Position numbers and translations under genes: made by a program | Part shown: one piece after another, positions 34,472 to 43,965 of the stretch | Layout of the letters: each line of letters starts with the position of its first letter | How positions within the stretch are numbered: position 1 is the stretch's first letter | NCBI RefSeq assembly: GCF_900101845.1 | Contig: NZ_FNAM01000023.1 | Span: 27,767-91,766, forward strand | Length of the DNA: 64,000 bases | Origin: Sporomusa acidovorans | Lineage (GTDB): Bacteria > Bacillota > Negativicutes > Sporomusales > Sporomusaceae | Direction of reading: 5' to 3' | Notes under the pieces: model-generated | Told to the model about the DNA's origin: nothing | Database searches by the model: none | Seen by the model: the letters and a program-made list of their open reading frames with translations, nothing else

Positions 34472-37291
34472 ATGATTGACGTTTTTATTAAACGCCCGGT
34501 ATTTACCACGATGCTTGTCCTGCTGTTGGTGGTTTTCGGACTGAATTCGTAATCCAGGCCTGGGTGTTGATCTGTATCCGGATGTTGAATTTCCGATTAT
34601 TACCATTACTGTCACCTATACGGGTGCTTCGCCGGAAGAAATGGAGAGCCTTATTACCAAGCCGATTGAGGATGCGGTAAGCTCGGTTGCGGGAATTAAG
34701 ACATTATCGTCAGTTTCGCGGGAAGGTGTATCGCAGACAACGATTGAATTTGAACTTGGGACCAATCCCAAGTTAGCAGCCAATGATGTGCGTGAGAAGG
34801 TTGCCGGTGTTCGTAAGCGGCTGCCGGATCAAATTGATGAACCGGTAGTGCAGCGCTATGATATAACGGCACAGTCGATTCTTACCTTTAGTCTGGCGTC
34901 AGATACCAGGCCACGGGGGGAGATTCGGAAAATTGCCGAGGATATTGTAAAAAATCAGCTCCAACAGTTGGAGGGCGTGGCTGAGGTTACCGTATATGGC
35001 GCAGCACAACGCGAGATTCAGATATTGGCTGACCCGCGCAAACTCGAAGCCTACGGTATTTCGCTGCAACAACTGCTTGATGCGGTGGATGCTAATAACA
35101 TTAATACACCAGGCGGCCATGTGACAGAGAAAGGTATTGAATTAACCGTCAGAACAATCGGCAAATATCAAAGTATTGAAGATATAAGAAATATTATTGT
35201 ACTTAACCAAGAAGGGCGTCTGGTGGCCCTAAAAGATGTTGCCGCTGTAGAAGATACCTGGGTTGAAGAACGGAATTATGCAAAAACCAATGGTGTACCA
35301 AGTGTTATTGTCTCCATTCAGAAACAATCTGGGACGAATACGGTGGGGGTTGCGGAAAAGGTAAAGCAATCCATGCAAAATTTAGAGCAGAATGTTTTGC
35401 CGCCTGATATTAAAATTACAAAAGTTCGGGATAATTCCGTCTATATTCGCGACAGTGTTGATGACGTTATGATGTCAATGGTCTTTGGCGGGTTATTGGC
35501 TGTAGCCATTACCTTTTTATTTTTACGCAATGCCAGGGCTACCATGATTGGTGCCATTGCCATACCGACTTCGGTTATTTCGACTTTCTTTTTAATGAAA
35601 GCCATGAATTTTACGTTAAATAATATGTCGCTCATGGGGCTTAGTCTGGCGGTAGGCATACTGATTGACGACGCCATTGTTATTGTTGAGAATATTTTTC
35701 GCCATATGGAGCAGGGAAAAACCCCCAGGGAAGCGGCCGGTGTTGGGACGAAAGAAATATCACTGGCTGTTTTGGCGACAACTTTCTCAATTTTAGCCGT
35801 ATTTGTGCCTGTGGGCAATATGGGCGAGATTATCGGCCAGTTTTTTAAACAATTTGGCCTGACAGTAGCTTTTGCCGTAGCATTTTCGCTTTTTGTAGCC
35901 TTTACACTTACGCCGATGCTGTCTGCTTATTGGTTGCAATCTGGTCACGAAAGACAGGATCGACGGCTACGCTGGCTTGAGTATCTATTGGATAAATGGG
36001 AACAAGGTTTTGAAGCTTTCCGAAATCTTTATCGGGAAATATTATACTGGGCATTGCGGCGTCCCAAAAAGCTAGTTGCCGTGGCCATTGTTTCTCTGTT
36101 TCTTAATGCATTGTTACTGCCTTTCCTTGGTTCGGAGTTTCAGCCCACCTATGATTCCGGTGAATTTATCATCAACATGTTGGCGCCGTCTGGAACGTCG
36201 ATTGAACGTAATAAAGAATTAGTAGCCCAGGTTGAACAGGAAATTTTGGCTATTCCGGAATTAGAATCAGCTTATCTGGTTATCGGCACTAATCGCCAAG
36301 TATACCGTTCGATGATTGGTGTGCGGCTGATCGATTCCAGTAAACGCTCCCGATCCATGATGCAGATAATGGATTCGCTGCGGATTAAATTCCGTGAGGT
36401 TCAGGGACTTAAAGTATCTGTATCAACAGGTCAGGGCATGGGCAAAGGGGACTCGCGTCCTATTCAAGTGGCGCTTCGAGGGCCTGAGCTAGACAGTTTG
36501 AATATGTATGCCACGACGCTGTCAGAAAAAATAAAACAGCTTCCAGGTACCACGGATGTGGATATATCCAGTGAACAATCAGAACCTGAGGTGCAGGTTA
36601 AATTTGATCCGGCACGGCTGGGTGATGTCGGGTTGGACGCAACAACAGCCGGTAAAGCGGTACAAACTGCTTTTCTATTCCTGGGCTTAATCTTCCGCTT
36701 GGCTATACCTACAAGCTGGTAGGCCAGGCGCAGATGATGCAGGATTCTTTTAAAGAAATTGCCAAAGCATTGGTGTTGGCTGTTATTCTAATTTATATGG
36801 TGCTGGCAGCCGAGTTTGAAAGTTTCATTCATCCTTTTACCATTATGTTGTCCTTGCCGTTTTCCCTGATTGGCGCAATTCTCGGACTGTTAATTGCCGG
36901 CAGCACCATCAACATTATGTCCCTAATCGGTGTAATTATGCTGATGGGCTTGGTAACCAAGAACGCCATTTTGCTCATCGATTATACGAACCAGCTTAGA
37001 GATCAGGGCATGCCGATTGTGGATGCGCTGGTTGAGGCTGGAACAGTCCGGCTGCGGCCGATATTAATGACAACCATGGCAATGATTTTCGGTATGGCAC
37101 CGATTGCGCTGGGCATCGGTGCAGGCGCGGAAATTCGTTCTTCTATGGGTGTTGCCTTAATTGGGGGATTAATAACTTCAACTTTTTTAACACTTGTCAT
37201 TATCCCACTGGTTTATTTATTAATTGATAAATTGCAGAAGCAATTTAAACTTGCTAAAAGCGATATACCGGAAAGAAACCCTGGCGCATAA
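34472..37291 (+). pseudogene. RND (HAE1/AcrB-type) efflux pump, disrupted by a frameshift and an internal deletion
   Basis: The reading frame starts at ATG 34472 (GGGGAGG upstream) with MIDVFIKRPVFTTMLVLLLVVFGLNS and stops at TAA 34550-34552. One extra base there shifts the natural continuation PGLGVDLYPDVEFPIITITVTYTGASPEEME into another frame. That frame runs to 36722 and carries the RND motifs (for example GILIDDAIVIVENIFRHME). At about 36675-36690 the sequence jumps from VQTAF to LNLPLGYTYKLVGQAQMMQDS in another frame, so roughly 100 codons of the second porter region are missing. The last part (to 37291) has intact helices. Two independent lesions make a sequencing error for both unlikely; the pump should be non-functional. 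Confidence 0.88.
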
Positions 37292-37308
37292 TGCCAGGGT
37301 TTCTTATT
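37274..37308. terminator. Bidirectional terminator between the RND gene and the convergent small gene
   Basis: AAACCCTGGC and GCCAGGGTTT form a 10-bp stem flanked by A-rich and T-rich tracts on the two sides. Confidence 0.88.
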
Positions 37309-37591
37309 AGACTAACCGCCAACCTTCAATGACAAGTTTTTTAAATCCGAAAAAATGACTAAGTGTAACAGTTAGTGCTATTTCAGGTAATTCATGGGGA
37401 ACATAGACCATAATACCTTGTATTTCCTCCAGGACATAATTGTGTGGATCGTGCGGTTGCCCCAGCCGCACAGTCGGGCTTTCACGGATATCAATGCAAC
37501 AGCTGATTACCTGAAATAGTTCCAGATATATAGAAGAACTACGGGACTTAATATATTCAAGAGCCTGGTCTGTTATTGTCAAGAGTGCCAT
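37307..37591 (-). CDS. Small CC-motif protein (likely CC/Se-motif family)
   Basis: The 94-aa product starts at the ATG complementary to 37589-37591, 7 bases after TAGGAGG; a longer frame to 37618 lacks a site. It opens with ALLTITDQALEYIKSRSSS and has a vicinal cysteine pair in VISCCIDIRESPTVRLGQP, then a beta-rich end with GFKKLVIEGWRLV. The layout resembles small proteins annotated as CC/Se-motif family, in which one Cys can be selenocysteine; here both are Cys. Function unknown, perhaps thiol redox or metal binding. Confidence 0.68.
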   Translation of the reverse strand: MALLTITDQALEYIKSRSSSIYLELFQVISCCIDIRESPTVRLGQPHDPHNYVLEEIQGIMVYVPHELPEIALTVTLSHFFGFKKLVIEGWRLV

Positions 37592-37745
37592 CAAAGAACC
37601 TCCTAATTGTTTTTGCAAAATATTCGGTGCGAATGATAAATATCCCTGCTAAAGAAATGCAATAAAGATTCAGTTAGTGACATAACATTTAGAAACTGAA
37701 TAGAATATAGTATAGTAGTAGACGTGCTGCCGTGGAGGTGATGCC

Positions 37746-38204
37746 TTGCTTAATCAGTCGGAGGAACTAAATAATTTGCAAGCTTTAATGAGGCTGCAAA
37801 ACAGTCACATTCAGGCTATAAATAAGTTGATCTATACTGCTACAGTTGACATAACATTGACAAATAATCATGATTTTACCGAGTTTGTTACCCATTTTTT
37901 CGAGTTTACCCACTATCATTATAACAGTGACGGCTATAGTCAAGCCGCGCAACTGGTGCAAACCTATCACTATATTTTGTTGGATCGGTTGCTTGATAGC
38001 CAGGTATTAGCAGCTGCTGAACAAATGGAATCGGCAATTAGTTACCTGGAAATGGCTGCACAGGAAGACAAAATAAGGATCAATCCCCAAATTATGTTAT
38101 TAATCCAGGGGATCTTATTGGTGGAAGAAACACAGTTGAAGATTATAGAATGTCTGGAGACAATTTTAGGGAATTTTCGTGCTATTCCCCAATTGCACAA
38201 TTAA
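37746..38204 (+). CDS. 152-aa protein of unknown function
   Basis: TTG 37746 follows GGAGGTGATGCC. The product looks all-helical and soluble, with a His/Tyr/Phe-rich centre (VTHFFEFTHYHYNSDGY, then TYHYILLDRLLD) and a C-terminal leucine-rich helix. The histidines could bind metal, but I recognise no family. It stands alone between the CC-motif gene and a non-coding interval. Confidence 0.7.
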   Translation: MLNQSEELNNLQALMRLQNSHIQAINKLIYTATVDITLTNNHDFTEFVTHFFEFTHYHYNSDGYSQAAQLVQTYHYILLDRLLDSQVLAAAEQMESAISYLEMAAQEDKIRINPQIMLLIQGILLVEETQLKIIECLETILGNFRAIPQLHN

Positions 38205-38276
38205 TAATTTTTTCGACAGGATTTTTACTATTTTCCTTGAATTAAAAAATAATGTTCAGCGGGGCAGTGTTTCTTT

Positions 38277-38361
38277 GCAAGATTATCCAAACAGGATAAT
38301 CTTGCTGAAATAGTAAGAACGACTTAAGATTCTGCCGGTACTTTGAGGGACATTGGCATAA
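38277..38361 (-). repeat. Structured dispersed repeat, family 1, copy 3 (diverged, reverse orientation)
   Basis: On the minus strand this reads GCCAATGTCCCTCAAAGTAC, then CCGGCAGAA, the invariant core AGTCGTTCTTACT (38312-38324) and a perfect 12-bp hairpin GCAAGATTATCC/GGATAATCTTGC. Order and core match the copies at 3730 and 44830, but the hairpin sequence is wholly different while its position is kept. The interval 38205-38687 holds this element and a hairpin at 38409 and no gene. Confidence 0.65.
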
Positions 38362-38408
38362 TCTTAGCTAAACAGAGTTTAACAAAATTCTGTTGGCGTG
38401 AGTATCAC

Positions 38409-38455
38409 CTCGGCTAGCGCTCTCGCCAAACGTTCGGCGTTAGCCGGGTTTTCTA
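38409..38455 (+). terminator. Hairpin with T-tract upstream of larB
   Basis: CGGCTAGCGC pairs with GCGTTAGCCG, followed by GGTTTTCT. It may end the 37746 gene transcript or act in the larB leader, which starts over 200 bases later. Confidence 0.55.
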
Positions 38456-38687
38456 ATATTTTATTATAAATATTAGAATAATCCGGAAAGTGGCCTGGTT
38501 ATGGCTTATATTATCCGGGTCGACTGCTTGCCCCAAGGAATTTTTCGGCATTAGTTGCCTCAGTCCGAGAACATCGCTATAATTGGGGTATTAGACAATA
38601 ACGTAGTTAAAATGGGAGGCCTGATTTTTTTTTGTAGTTTATCGCTCTATATTTCTAATATGACGTCTAAATAAATGAGGTGTAAAA

Positions 38688-39440
38688 ATGGATATGGATT
38701 ATGTTAGAGGCTTGCTCAAAGAATATAAAGCAGGTGAACTGACACTTGATGATGCGCTTGATAAGCTGAAAATTTTGCCTTACGAAGACTTGGAATTTGC
38801 CAAGCTGGATCATCACCGGTTACTGCGCCAAGGGTTTGCCGAAGTTGTTTTTTGCCAGGGAAAAACGGTAGACCAGGTGCAGATTATTATTGAAAGGTTG
38901 TCGGAATATAACCGCAGTATTTTGGCAACAAGAGCGACAAAGGAAATGTATGATGCCGTCAAGAAAATTGTTCCTGATGCTCAATATCATCAGTCGGCCA
39001 AGCTTATTACCATTGAACGGCAAAAGCCAACGGTTGATAAGGAACGTTTTGTGTTAGTTATGAGTGCTGGGACAAGTGACATTCCTGTAGCTGAGGAAGC
39101 TGCAATTACGGCAGAAATTATGGGTAATGAGGTAAAAAGAGTATATGATGTTGGCGTGGCTGGTATTCACCGTTTGCTGGATCAGCACCAACTCATTGAA
39201 CAAGCCAATGTTCTGATTGTGGTGGCAGGAATGGAGGGGGCGCTGGCCAGTGTGGTTGGGGGGATGGCGGCAAAACCTGTTATTGCCGTACCGACAAGCA
39301 TTGGGTATGGTGCAAATTTCGGCGGTCTGGCAGCCCTGCTAAGTATGCTCAATAGCTGCGCGGCCGGTGTAGCTGTTGTTAATATTGATAATGGATTCGG
39401 CGCAGGCCGCTTGGCCAGCATGATTAACCACATGAGGTGA
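38688..39440 (+). CDS. larB: Nickel-pincer cofactor biosynthesis protein LarB
   Basis: LarB carboxylates and hydrolyses nicotinic acid adenine dinucleotide at the start of nickel-pincer nucleotide synthesis. The 250-aa protein has an N-terminal helical part and a PurE-like C-terminal domain (VMSAGTSDIPVAEEAAITAEIMGNEV, VAGMEGALASVVGGMAAKPVIAVPTSIGYGANFGGLAAL). GAGGTG precedes ATG 38688; ATG 38694 is an alternative. larC follows by 7 bp. Confidence 0.93.
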   Translation: MDMDYVRGLLKEYKAGELTLDDALDKLKILPYEDLEFAKLDHHRLLRQGFAEVVFCQGKTVDQVQIIIERLSEYNRSILATRATKEMYDAVKKIVPDAQYHQSAKLITIERQKPTVDKERFVLVMSAGTSDIPVAEEAAITAEIMGNEVKRVYDVGVAGIHRLLDQHQLIEQANVLIVVAGMEGALASVVGGMAAKPVIAVPTSIGYGANFGGLAALLSMLNSCAAGVAVVNIDNGFGAGRLASMINHMR

Positions 39441-39447
39441 TGAAACA

Positions 39448-40662
39448 ATGGACAAAAAATACAACGATGCTATTTATTTGGATTGCTTTGCCGGAATCAG
39501 TGGTAATATGCTGCTGGGAGCGTTGCTTGATGTCGGAGCGCCGGCAGAGCTATTGCGAACTGAATTGGTCAAATTGCCGGTAAATGGCTATACTTTGACC
39601 ATATCCCGGGTTGATAAAGGTGGTATTAGCGCTAATTACCTGGATGTTCAGGTAGATGAATCGGTACATGAACATCGCAATCTGGAGGATATTGTTAGCC
39701 TTATTAATAAATCTGAACTGGTACCTGCTGTAAAAGAAACCAGTATTGCCATATTTACCCGTTTAGCTCAGGCCGAGGCCAAAGTTCACGGCATGCCGCT
39801 TAATGAAATTCATTTTCATGAAGTTGGCGCGGTGGATTCAATCGTTGATATAGTTGGCATTGCGTGGGCTTTGCATTACCTTGGCATTAAGCATATTTAT
39901 TCTTCAAAACTCCATGTTGGCAATGGCTTTGTAAAATGTTGCCATGGTTTGATGCCTGTGCCGGCTCCGGCTACCGCCGAACTGCTGCATGGTATTCCTT
40001 ACTATCAGGGCGACATTGCCAAAGAGCTGGTAACGCCCACCGGAGCGGCTGTGCTGGCAACACTCGGCAACGATTTTGGAGTAAGGCCGGAAGGGTTTGT
40101 AAGCCATAAAATAGGGTATGGTGCCGGGAGTTGGGATCTTGCCATTCCTAATGTTTTGCGTCTTTACTGGGGAGAAGTGTCCGGCAGCGATAGGAATCAG
40201 GAACAAAATCAAACGCAAATGGACGAACAGTGTCTGGTCGTGGAAGCCAATATAGACGATCAGAACCCTGAAATTTATGGATACATAATAGATAAATTGT
40301 TTGAAGCCGGCGCTCTTGATGTTTGGCTTACGCCGATTGTTATGAAAAAGAGCCGGCCGGCAACCAAATTGTCGGTTTTACTGTCAAGTGACTGTAAGAA
40401 TAAGATAGCGGAGATTATTTTGCAGGAAACTACTTCCATCGGCATGCGTTTCTATCCGGTGACAAGAACGATGGCGGACCGTGAATTTATTGTTATTGGG
40501 TTGCCTTGGGGCGATGTCAAGGTTAAAATTAGTTCTTACCGGGGAAAAATATGCAATGTAGCACCCGAGTACGAAGATTGCAGGAAGATTGCCGAGAAGG
40601 CCGGGATGCCGTTAAAGGTTGTTCAGCATATTGCATTAAAAGAGGCTATGTCGTTTTGTTAG
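39448..40662 (+). CDS. larC: Nickel-pincer cofactor nickel insertase LarC
   Basis: LarC inserts nickel into the pincer nucleotide using CTP. The protein is a single 404-aa frame: YLDCFAGISGNMLLGALLDVG at the N-terminus, the His-rich VHGMPLNEIHFHEVGAVDSIVDIVG, LVTPTGAAVLATL, and a C-terminal domain (VVEANIDDQNPEIYGYIIDKLFEAGALDVWLTPIVMKKSRP). In Lactobacillus plantarum larC is made from two frames by frameshifting; here it is continuous. larE is not in this window. Confidence 0.94.
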   Translation: MDKKYNDAIYLDCFAGISGNMLLGALLDVGAPAELLRTELVKLPVNGYTLTISRVDKGGISANYLDVQVDESVHEHRNLEDIVSLINKSELVPAVKETSIAIFTRLAQAEAKVHGMPLNEIHFHEVGAVDSIVDIVGIAWALHYLGIKHIYSSKLHVGNGFVKCCHGLMPVPAPATAELLHGIPYYQGDIAKELVTPTGAAVLATLGNDFGVRPEGFVSHKIGYGAGSWDLAIPNVLRLYWGEVSGSDRNQEQNQTQMDEQCLVVEANIDDQNPEIYGYIIDKLFEAGALDVWLTPIVMKKSRPATKLSVLLSSDCKNKIAEIILQETTSIGMRFYPVTRTMADREFIVIGLPWGDVKVKISSYRGKICNVAPEYEDCRKIAEKAGMPLKVVQHIALKEAMSFC

Positions 40663-40876
40663 TTTATAATAAATTAGTATGAGAAAAATTTCCATTATTG
40701 GGATTATTGGCTGCATGTTTTACTTTTGGCTCGATAAAAGTAAAATAATGGTTTGCTAGCAGGAAAAAAAGAAAATATGTAAAATTATAATTGTTAATAT
40801 TGTAACTTTCTTTGACGCAACAGAATAATGACGTGTTGGGCAAGAGGAGGAGAGAAGGCTGGCTACAAGGTATTGG

Positions 40877-41938
40877 GTGAAACCATATTCGCTAAATGAG
40901 GCAAGACCTGGCATGGAGATTGGGCGGATGATATTAACGCCGGATGATAAGGTCATTCTAAGCGAAGGAACAATTCTCTCTGAAAGCATGATTGAAGGCT
41001 TGCATTTTTGGGAAATTAACACTGTCTTTATTAAAGAACCATTGTCTGACGAATCCGAAATGGATTTTTCTATTCCTGAAACGGCTGTCCAAATGAAGTT
41101 TTTTACCGAATATGAGGATACGGTCAATATTCTAAAAGATTCATTTGCGAAAATTCGTTTTTTTAAAGAAGTTCCGTTAACCGCCACACAGAATTTAGCC
41201 AGAAATTGTATTGAACCACTAATTAATACCACTGGTGTAATTAATCATATAAATATGGTGCGCCGGCAGGATGATTATACGTTTCATCACTCTGTCAATG
41301 TGGCAATTATTTGCGGAGTATTAGGTAAATGGCTTGGTTATTCGGGAATTGAGCTAAAGGATTTAATTTTAGCCGGTTTGCTTCATGATGTTGGCAAGAC
41401 ACAGATACCGCTTGAAATATTAAATAAACCGGGTAAGCTTTCGCCTGAAGAAATGGAAATTATGCGTCTGCATACCACCCGCGGCTATAGATTGCTTCGT
41501 AACAAACCGGAGATTCCGGACGGGGTTATTCATGGAATTTTACAACATCATGAACGGTTTGACGGCAGTGGATATCCGCTTGGCGTTTCCGGTGATCAAA
41601 TCCATCCATACGCCAAAATTATCGCAATTGCCGACATGTATGATGCAATGACCTCAGACCGCGTTTATCATCGTAAAAATTCGCCGTTTGCGGTAGTCGA
41701 AATGATTGTTGAAGAAATGTTTAATAAACTTGATCCGCAAATTGGTACAGTATTTTTGAATAATGTTCGTGACTATCTTCTTGGTAATATTGTTGAACTA
41801 AGTGACGGAAGACAAGCGGAAGTCATCTACCTGGGCCAGTTTATGGCAGCACGCCCGGTAGTGGTAACAGAAGATAAAGAGTATATTGATTTAGAACGTA
41901 ATAAAACCTTGAGCATTGTTCAGGTTGTCAAAGCTTAA
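40877..41938 (+). CDS. HD-GYP domain protein (probable c-di-GMP phosphodiesterase)
   Basis: The 353-aa protein has an N-terminal regulatory region without a recognised receiver domain and a C-terminal HD-GYP domain. The metal-binding motifs are FHHSVNVAIICG, LLHDVGKTQIP and HHERFDGSGYPLG, followed by IAIADMYDAMTSDR. Such enzymes hydrolyse cyclic di-GMP. The start is unsure: GTG 40877 lacks a close ribosome site, while an in-frame CTG at 40859 follows AGGAGGAGAG. queC begins 31 bp downstream. Confidence 0.9.
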   Translation: MKPYSLNEARPGMEIGRMILTPDDKVILSEGTILSESMIEGLHFWEINTVFIKEPLSDESEMDFSIPETAVQMKFFTEYEDTVNILKDSFAKIRFFKEVPLTATQNLARNCIEPLINTTGVINHINMVRRQDDYTFHHSVNVAIICGVLGKWLGYSGIELKDLILAGLLHDVGKTQIPLEILNKPGKLSPEEMEIMRLHTTRGYRLLRNKPEIPDGVIHGILQHHERFDGSGYPLGVSGDQIHPYAKIIAIADMYDAMTSDRVYHRKNSPFAVVEMIVEEMFNKLDPQIGTVFLNNVRDYLLGNIVELSDGRQAEVIYLGQFMAARPVVVTEDKEYIDLERNKTLSIVQVVKA

Positions 41939-41969
41939 CCTACTAAATGATAAGATAAGGGGAATACTT

Positions 41970-42656
41970 ATGAACAAAAAGGCCGTTGTGCTGTTATCGG
42001 GTGGGCTTGATTCTACGGTATGTATGGCTGTTGCCTACAATCAAGGCTATGAACTCTTGCCGATTAGCTTTAACTATCATCAGCGGCACAAAAGAGAACT
42101 TGCGGCTGCCGCCCAAGTCGCTAAGCATTACAAAGTAGATCGCCATTTAATTATTGAGACGAATATGGATGCTATTGGTGGCAGTGCCTTAACCGATACC
42201 AGTATAGCCGTACCCGCAGGTGAAATTGGCGCTGCGACTGTGCCGATAACGTATGTACCTGCACGGAATTTGATATTTCTTAGCTATGCGTTAGGTTATG
42301 CGGAAGTAACAGGCGCTGAAAGAGTATATATCGGCGTGAATGCTCTTGATTATTCCGGTTACCCTGATTGCCGACCCGAGTTTATCGCTATGTTTCAGCA
42401 GTTAGCTAATTATTCAACAAAAGCAACCGCGGAAGATGGCAGAAAAATTATGATCGAAACGCCGCTGATCCGCTTGACCAAGAAAGATATTGTATTATTA
42501 GGGGACAAGCTGGGGGCACCGCTTCACCTGACCACAAGCTGCTATGAAGGTCAAGACAAGGCTTGCGGGCAGTGCGACAGTTGCCTTTTGCGTCTTAAAG
42601 GGTTTGCAGAGGCAGGCCTGATTGATCCTATTTTGTATCAAACTAGGGGTGAATAA
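41970..42656 (+). CDS. queC: 7-cyano-7-deazaguanine (preQ0) synthase
   Basis: The 228-aa ATP-dependent enzyme converts carboxy-deazaguanine to preQ0 in queuosine synthesis. It has the PP-loop LLSGGLDSTVC and a C-terminal zinc site (SCYEGQDKACGQCDSCLLR). ATG 41970 follows AAGGGG. Its stop codon overlaps folE2 by one base. queD, queE and queF are not seen here. Confidence 0.95.
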   Translation: MNKKAVVLLSGGLDSTVCMAVAYNQGYELLPISFNYHQRHKRELAAAAQVAKHYKVDRHLIIETNMDAIGGSALTDTSIAVPAGEIGAATVPITYVPARNLIFLSYALGYAEVTGAERVYIGVNALDYSGYPDCRPEFIAMFQQLANYSTKATAEDGRKIMIETPLIRLTKKDIVLLGDKLGAPLHLTTSCYEGQDKACGQCDSCLLRLKGFAEAGLIDPILYQTRGE

Positions 42657-43486
42657 TGATGAGGCAGACAACCCAGGGACGCAGTTCGAATAGTTCCATC
42701 AAAGATGTTCAAAACAGCTGTGACGAACGCGGTATTGCCATCCAAAAAGTTGGCGTAAGCGATGTGCATTTGCCATTTTTAATAAAAACTAAAAGTGGTT
42801 CGTTTCAAAGCGTTTTAGCAAAAATTAAACTTACTGTTGATTTACCGCAAGAGTTCAAAGGGACACATATGAGCCGGTTTATTGAAATCTTGAGCGACTG
42901 GAGTCAAAAGCCGGTGTCCTATCGGGAAATCGGCAATATGCTGACCGACACCATTGTCCGTTTGCACGCTAAACGCGCTCATATTGATATTCATTTTAAG
43001 TATTTTGTTGAAAAAGAGGCTCCCGTGAGCGGCCTTAAAAGTATGCTGGATTATGATTGCACGTTTTCTGCCAGCTTAGCCCGCGGCGAGCAATTAGATT
43101 TTGTATTAGGGATTATTGTGCCATTTACCTCTTTGTGTCCCTGCAGCAAGGAGATATCTCAATACGGCGCCCATAACCAGCGGGGAATTATGCGAGTAAA
43201 AATTAAACAAGTGCATGGAAAATTCATTTGGATTGAAGACTTGGCAAAAATGTTGGAAGAGCGGGGAAGTTGTCAAGTGTATCCTTTGCTAAAACGTGAG
43301 GATGAAAAATATGTTACGGAAAAGGCTTATGAGAATCCTAAATTTGTTGAAGACGTGCTAAGAGATTTGGTGTTGATGTTGCGTAAACTAGACGGTATTC
43401 AGTGGTTTGAAGTGGAATGCGAAAATTATGAATCCATTCATAACCATAGCGCTTATGCCACGCACATCGAGAATGTGGACAAATAA
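42656..43486 (+). CDS. folE2: GTP cyclohydrolase FolE2 (type IB)
   Basis: FolE2 converts GTP to dihydroneopterin triphosphate, the first step toward preQ0 and folate. The 276-aa tunnelling-fold protein shows VGVSDVHLPFLIKTK, GTHMSRFIEIL, the catalytic Cys region VPFTSLCPCSKEIS, GAHNQRG and a final ENYESIHNHSAYA motif. It is coupled to queC, which supports a role in queuosine synthesis. Type IB enzymes work without the strict zinc need of FolE. Confidence 0.95.
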   Translation: MMRQTTQGRSSNSSIKDVQNSCDERGIAIQKVGVSDVHLPFLIKTKSGSFQSVLAKIKLTVDLPQEFKGTHMSRFIEILSDWSQKPVSYREIGNMLTDTIVRLHAKRAHIDIHFKYFVEKEAPVSGLKSMLDYDCTFSASLARGEQLDFVLGIIVPFTSLCPCSKEISQYGAHNQRGIMRVKIKQVHGKFIWIEDLAKMLEERGSCQVYPLLKREDEKYVTEKAYENPKFVEDVLRDLVLMLRKLDGIQWFEVECENYESIHNHSAYATHIENVDK

Positions 43487-43489
43487 GAT

Positions 43490-43530
43490 AACGGCGCCGG
43501 GCATATAACACGGCGCCGTATTTGATTTTT
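43490..43530. terminator. Terminator between folE2 and the convergent gene
   Basis: ACGGCGCC and GGCGCCGT form an 8-bp GC-rich stem, followed by ATTTGATTTTT on the plus strand. Confidence 0.85.
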
Positions 43531-43535
43531 ACTTC

Positions 43536-43835
43536 TTACTCGGCGCTATAGTCCCCATTAGCATCATATTTAGCAGTTAAAGTTTGGTTGGCCAGGGCAC
43601 TTTTGGAACTGGTAGCCGTAGTAGTGCTACCGGTTTGCGATTGTTTTGCCAATTTGCTTAATTCGCTCATATTTGCAGAGGTACCCGAAGTCATGGAAGA
43701 AGAAGCAGAGGTAGAGGCAGTAGTGTTCGTGCCGGAGCTTTTGCTGGCATAATCGTTATTTGCATCCATTTTTGCAGTCATGGTGCCATATTCGTTTTTG
43801 CTTTCCGCTTGCTTGCTTTGTTTAGATTGATTCAT
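43536..43835 (-). CDS. Ser/Thr-rich low-complexity protein, possibly spore-associated
   Basis: The 99-aa product starts behind a strong CAGGAGG site. It is dominated by Ser, Thr, Ala, Lys and Gln, with two short repeats ending in DANNDY and DANGDY and no hydrophobic segment. Composition and the opening SKQSKQAESKNEYGT recall gamma-type small acid-soluble spore proteins, but the similarity is weak and the call is uncertain. A palindrome lies just upstream of the ribosome site. Confidence 0.65.
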   Translation of the reverse strand: MNQSKQSKQAESKNEYGTMTAKMDANNDYASKSSGTNTTASTSASSSMTSGTSANMSELSKLAKQSQTGSTTTATSSKSALANQTLTAKYDANGDYSAE

Positions 43836-43862
43836 TATTGATTACCTCCTGAAGTTTTTATT

Positions 43863-43878
43863 TTGGTCATGTGACCAA
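43863..43878. promoter_or_regulatory. Palindrome upstream of the 43536-43835 gene
   Basis: TTGGTCATGTGACCAA is an inverted repeat with 7-bp arms located in the 5' region of the minus-strand gene. It may be an operator or lie in the leader. Confidence 0.4.
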
Positions 43879-43965
43879 TATTAGTATCAGACAACATATA
43901 TCAAGTCATACCAGGGATTTTTTGCCCCAACAATCATTCCAATATAATCCGGTTGAGGTTTAATT

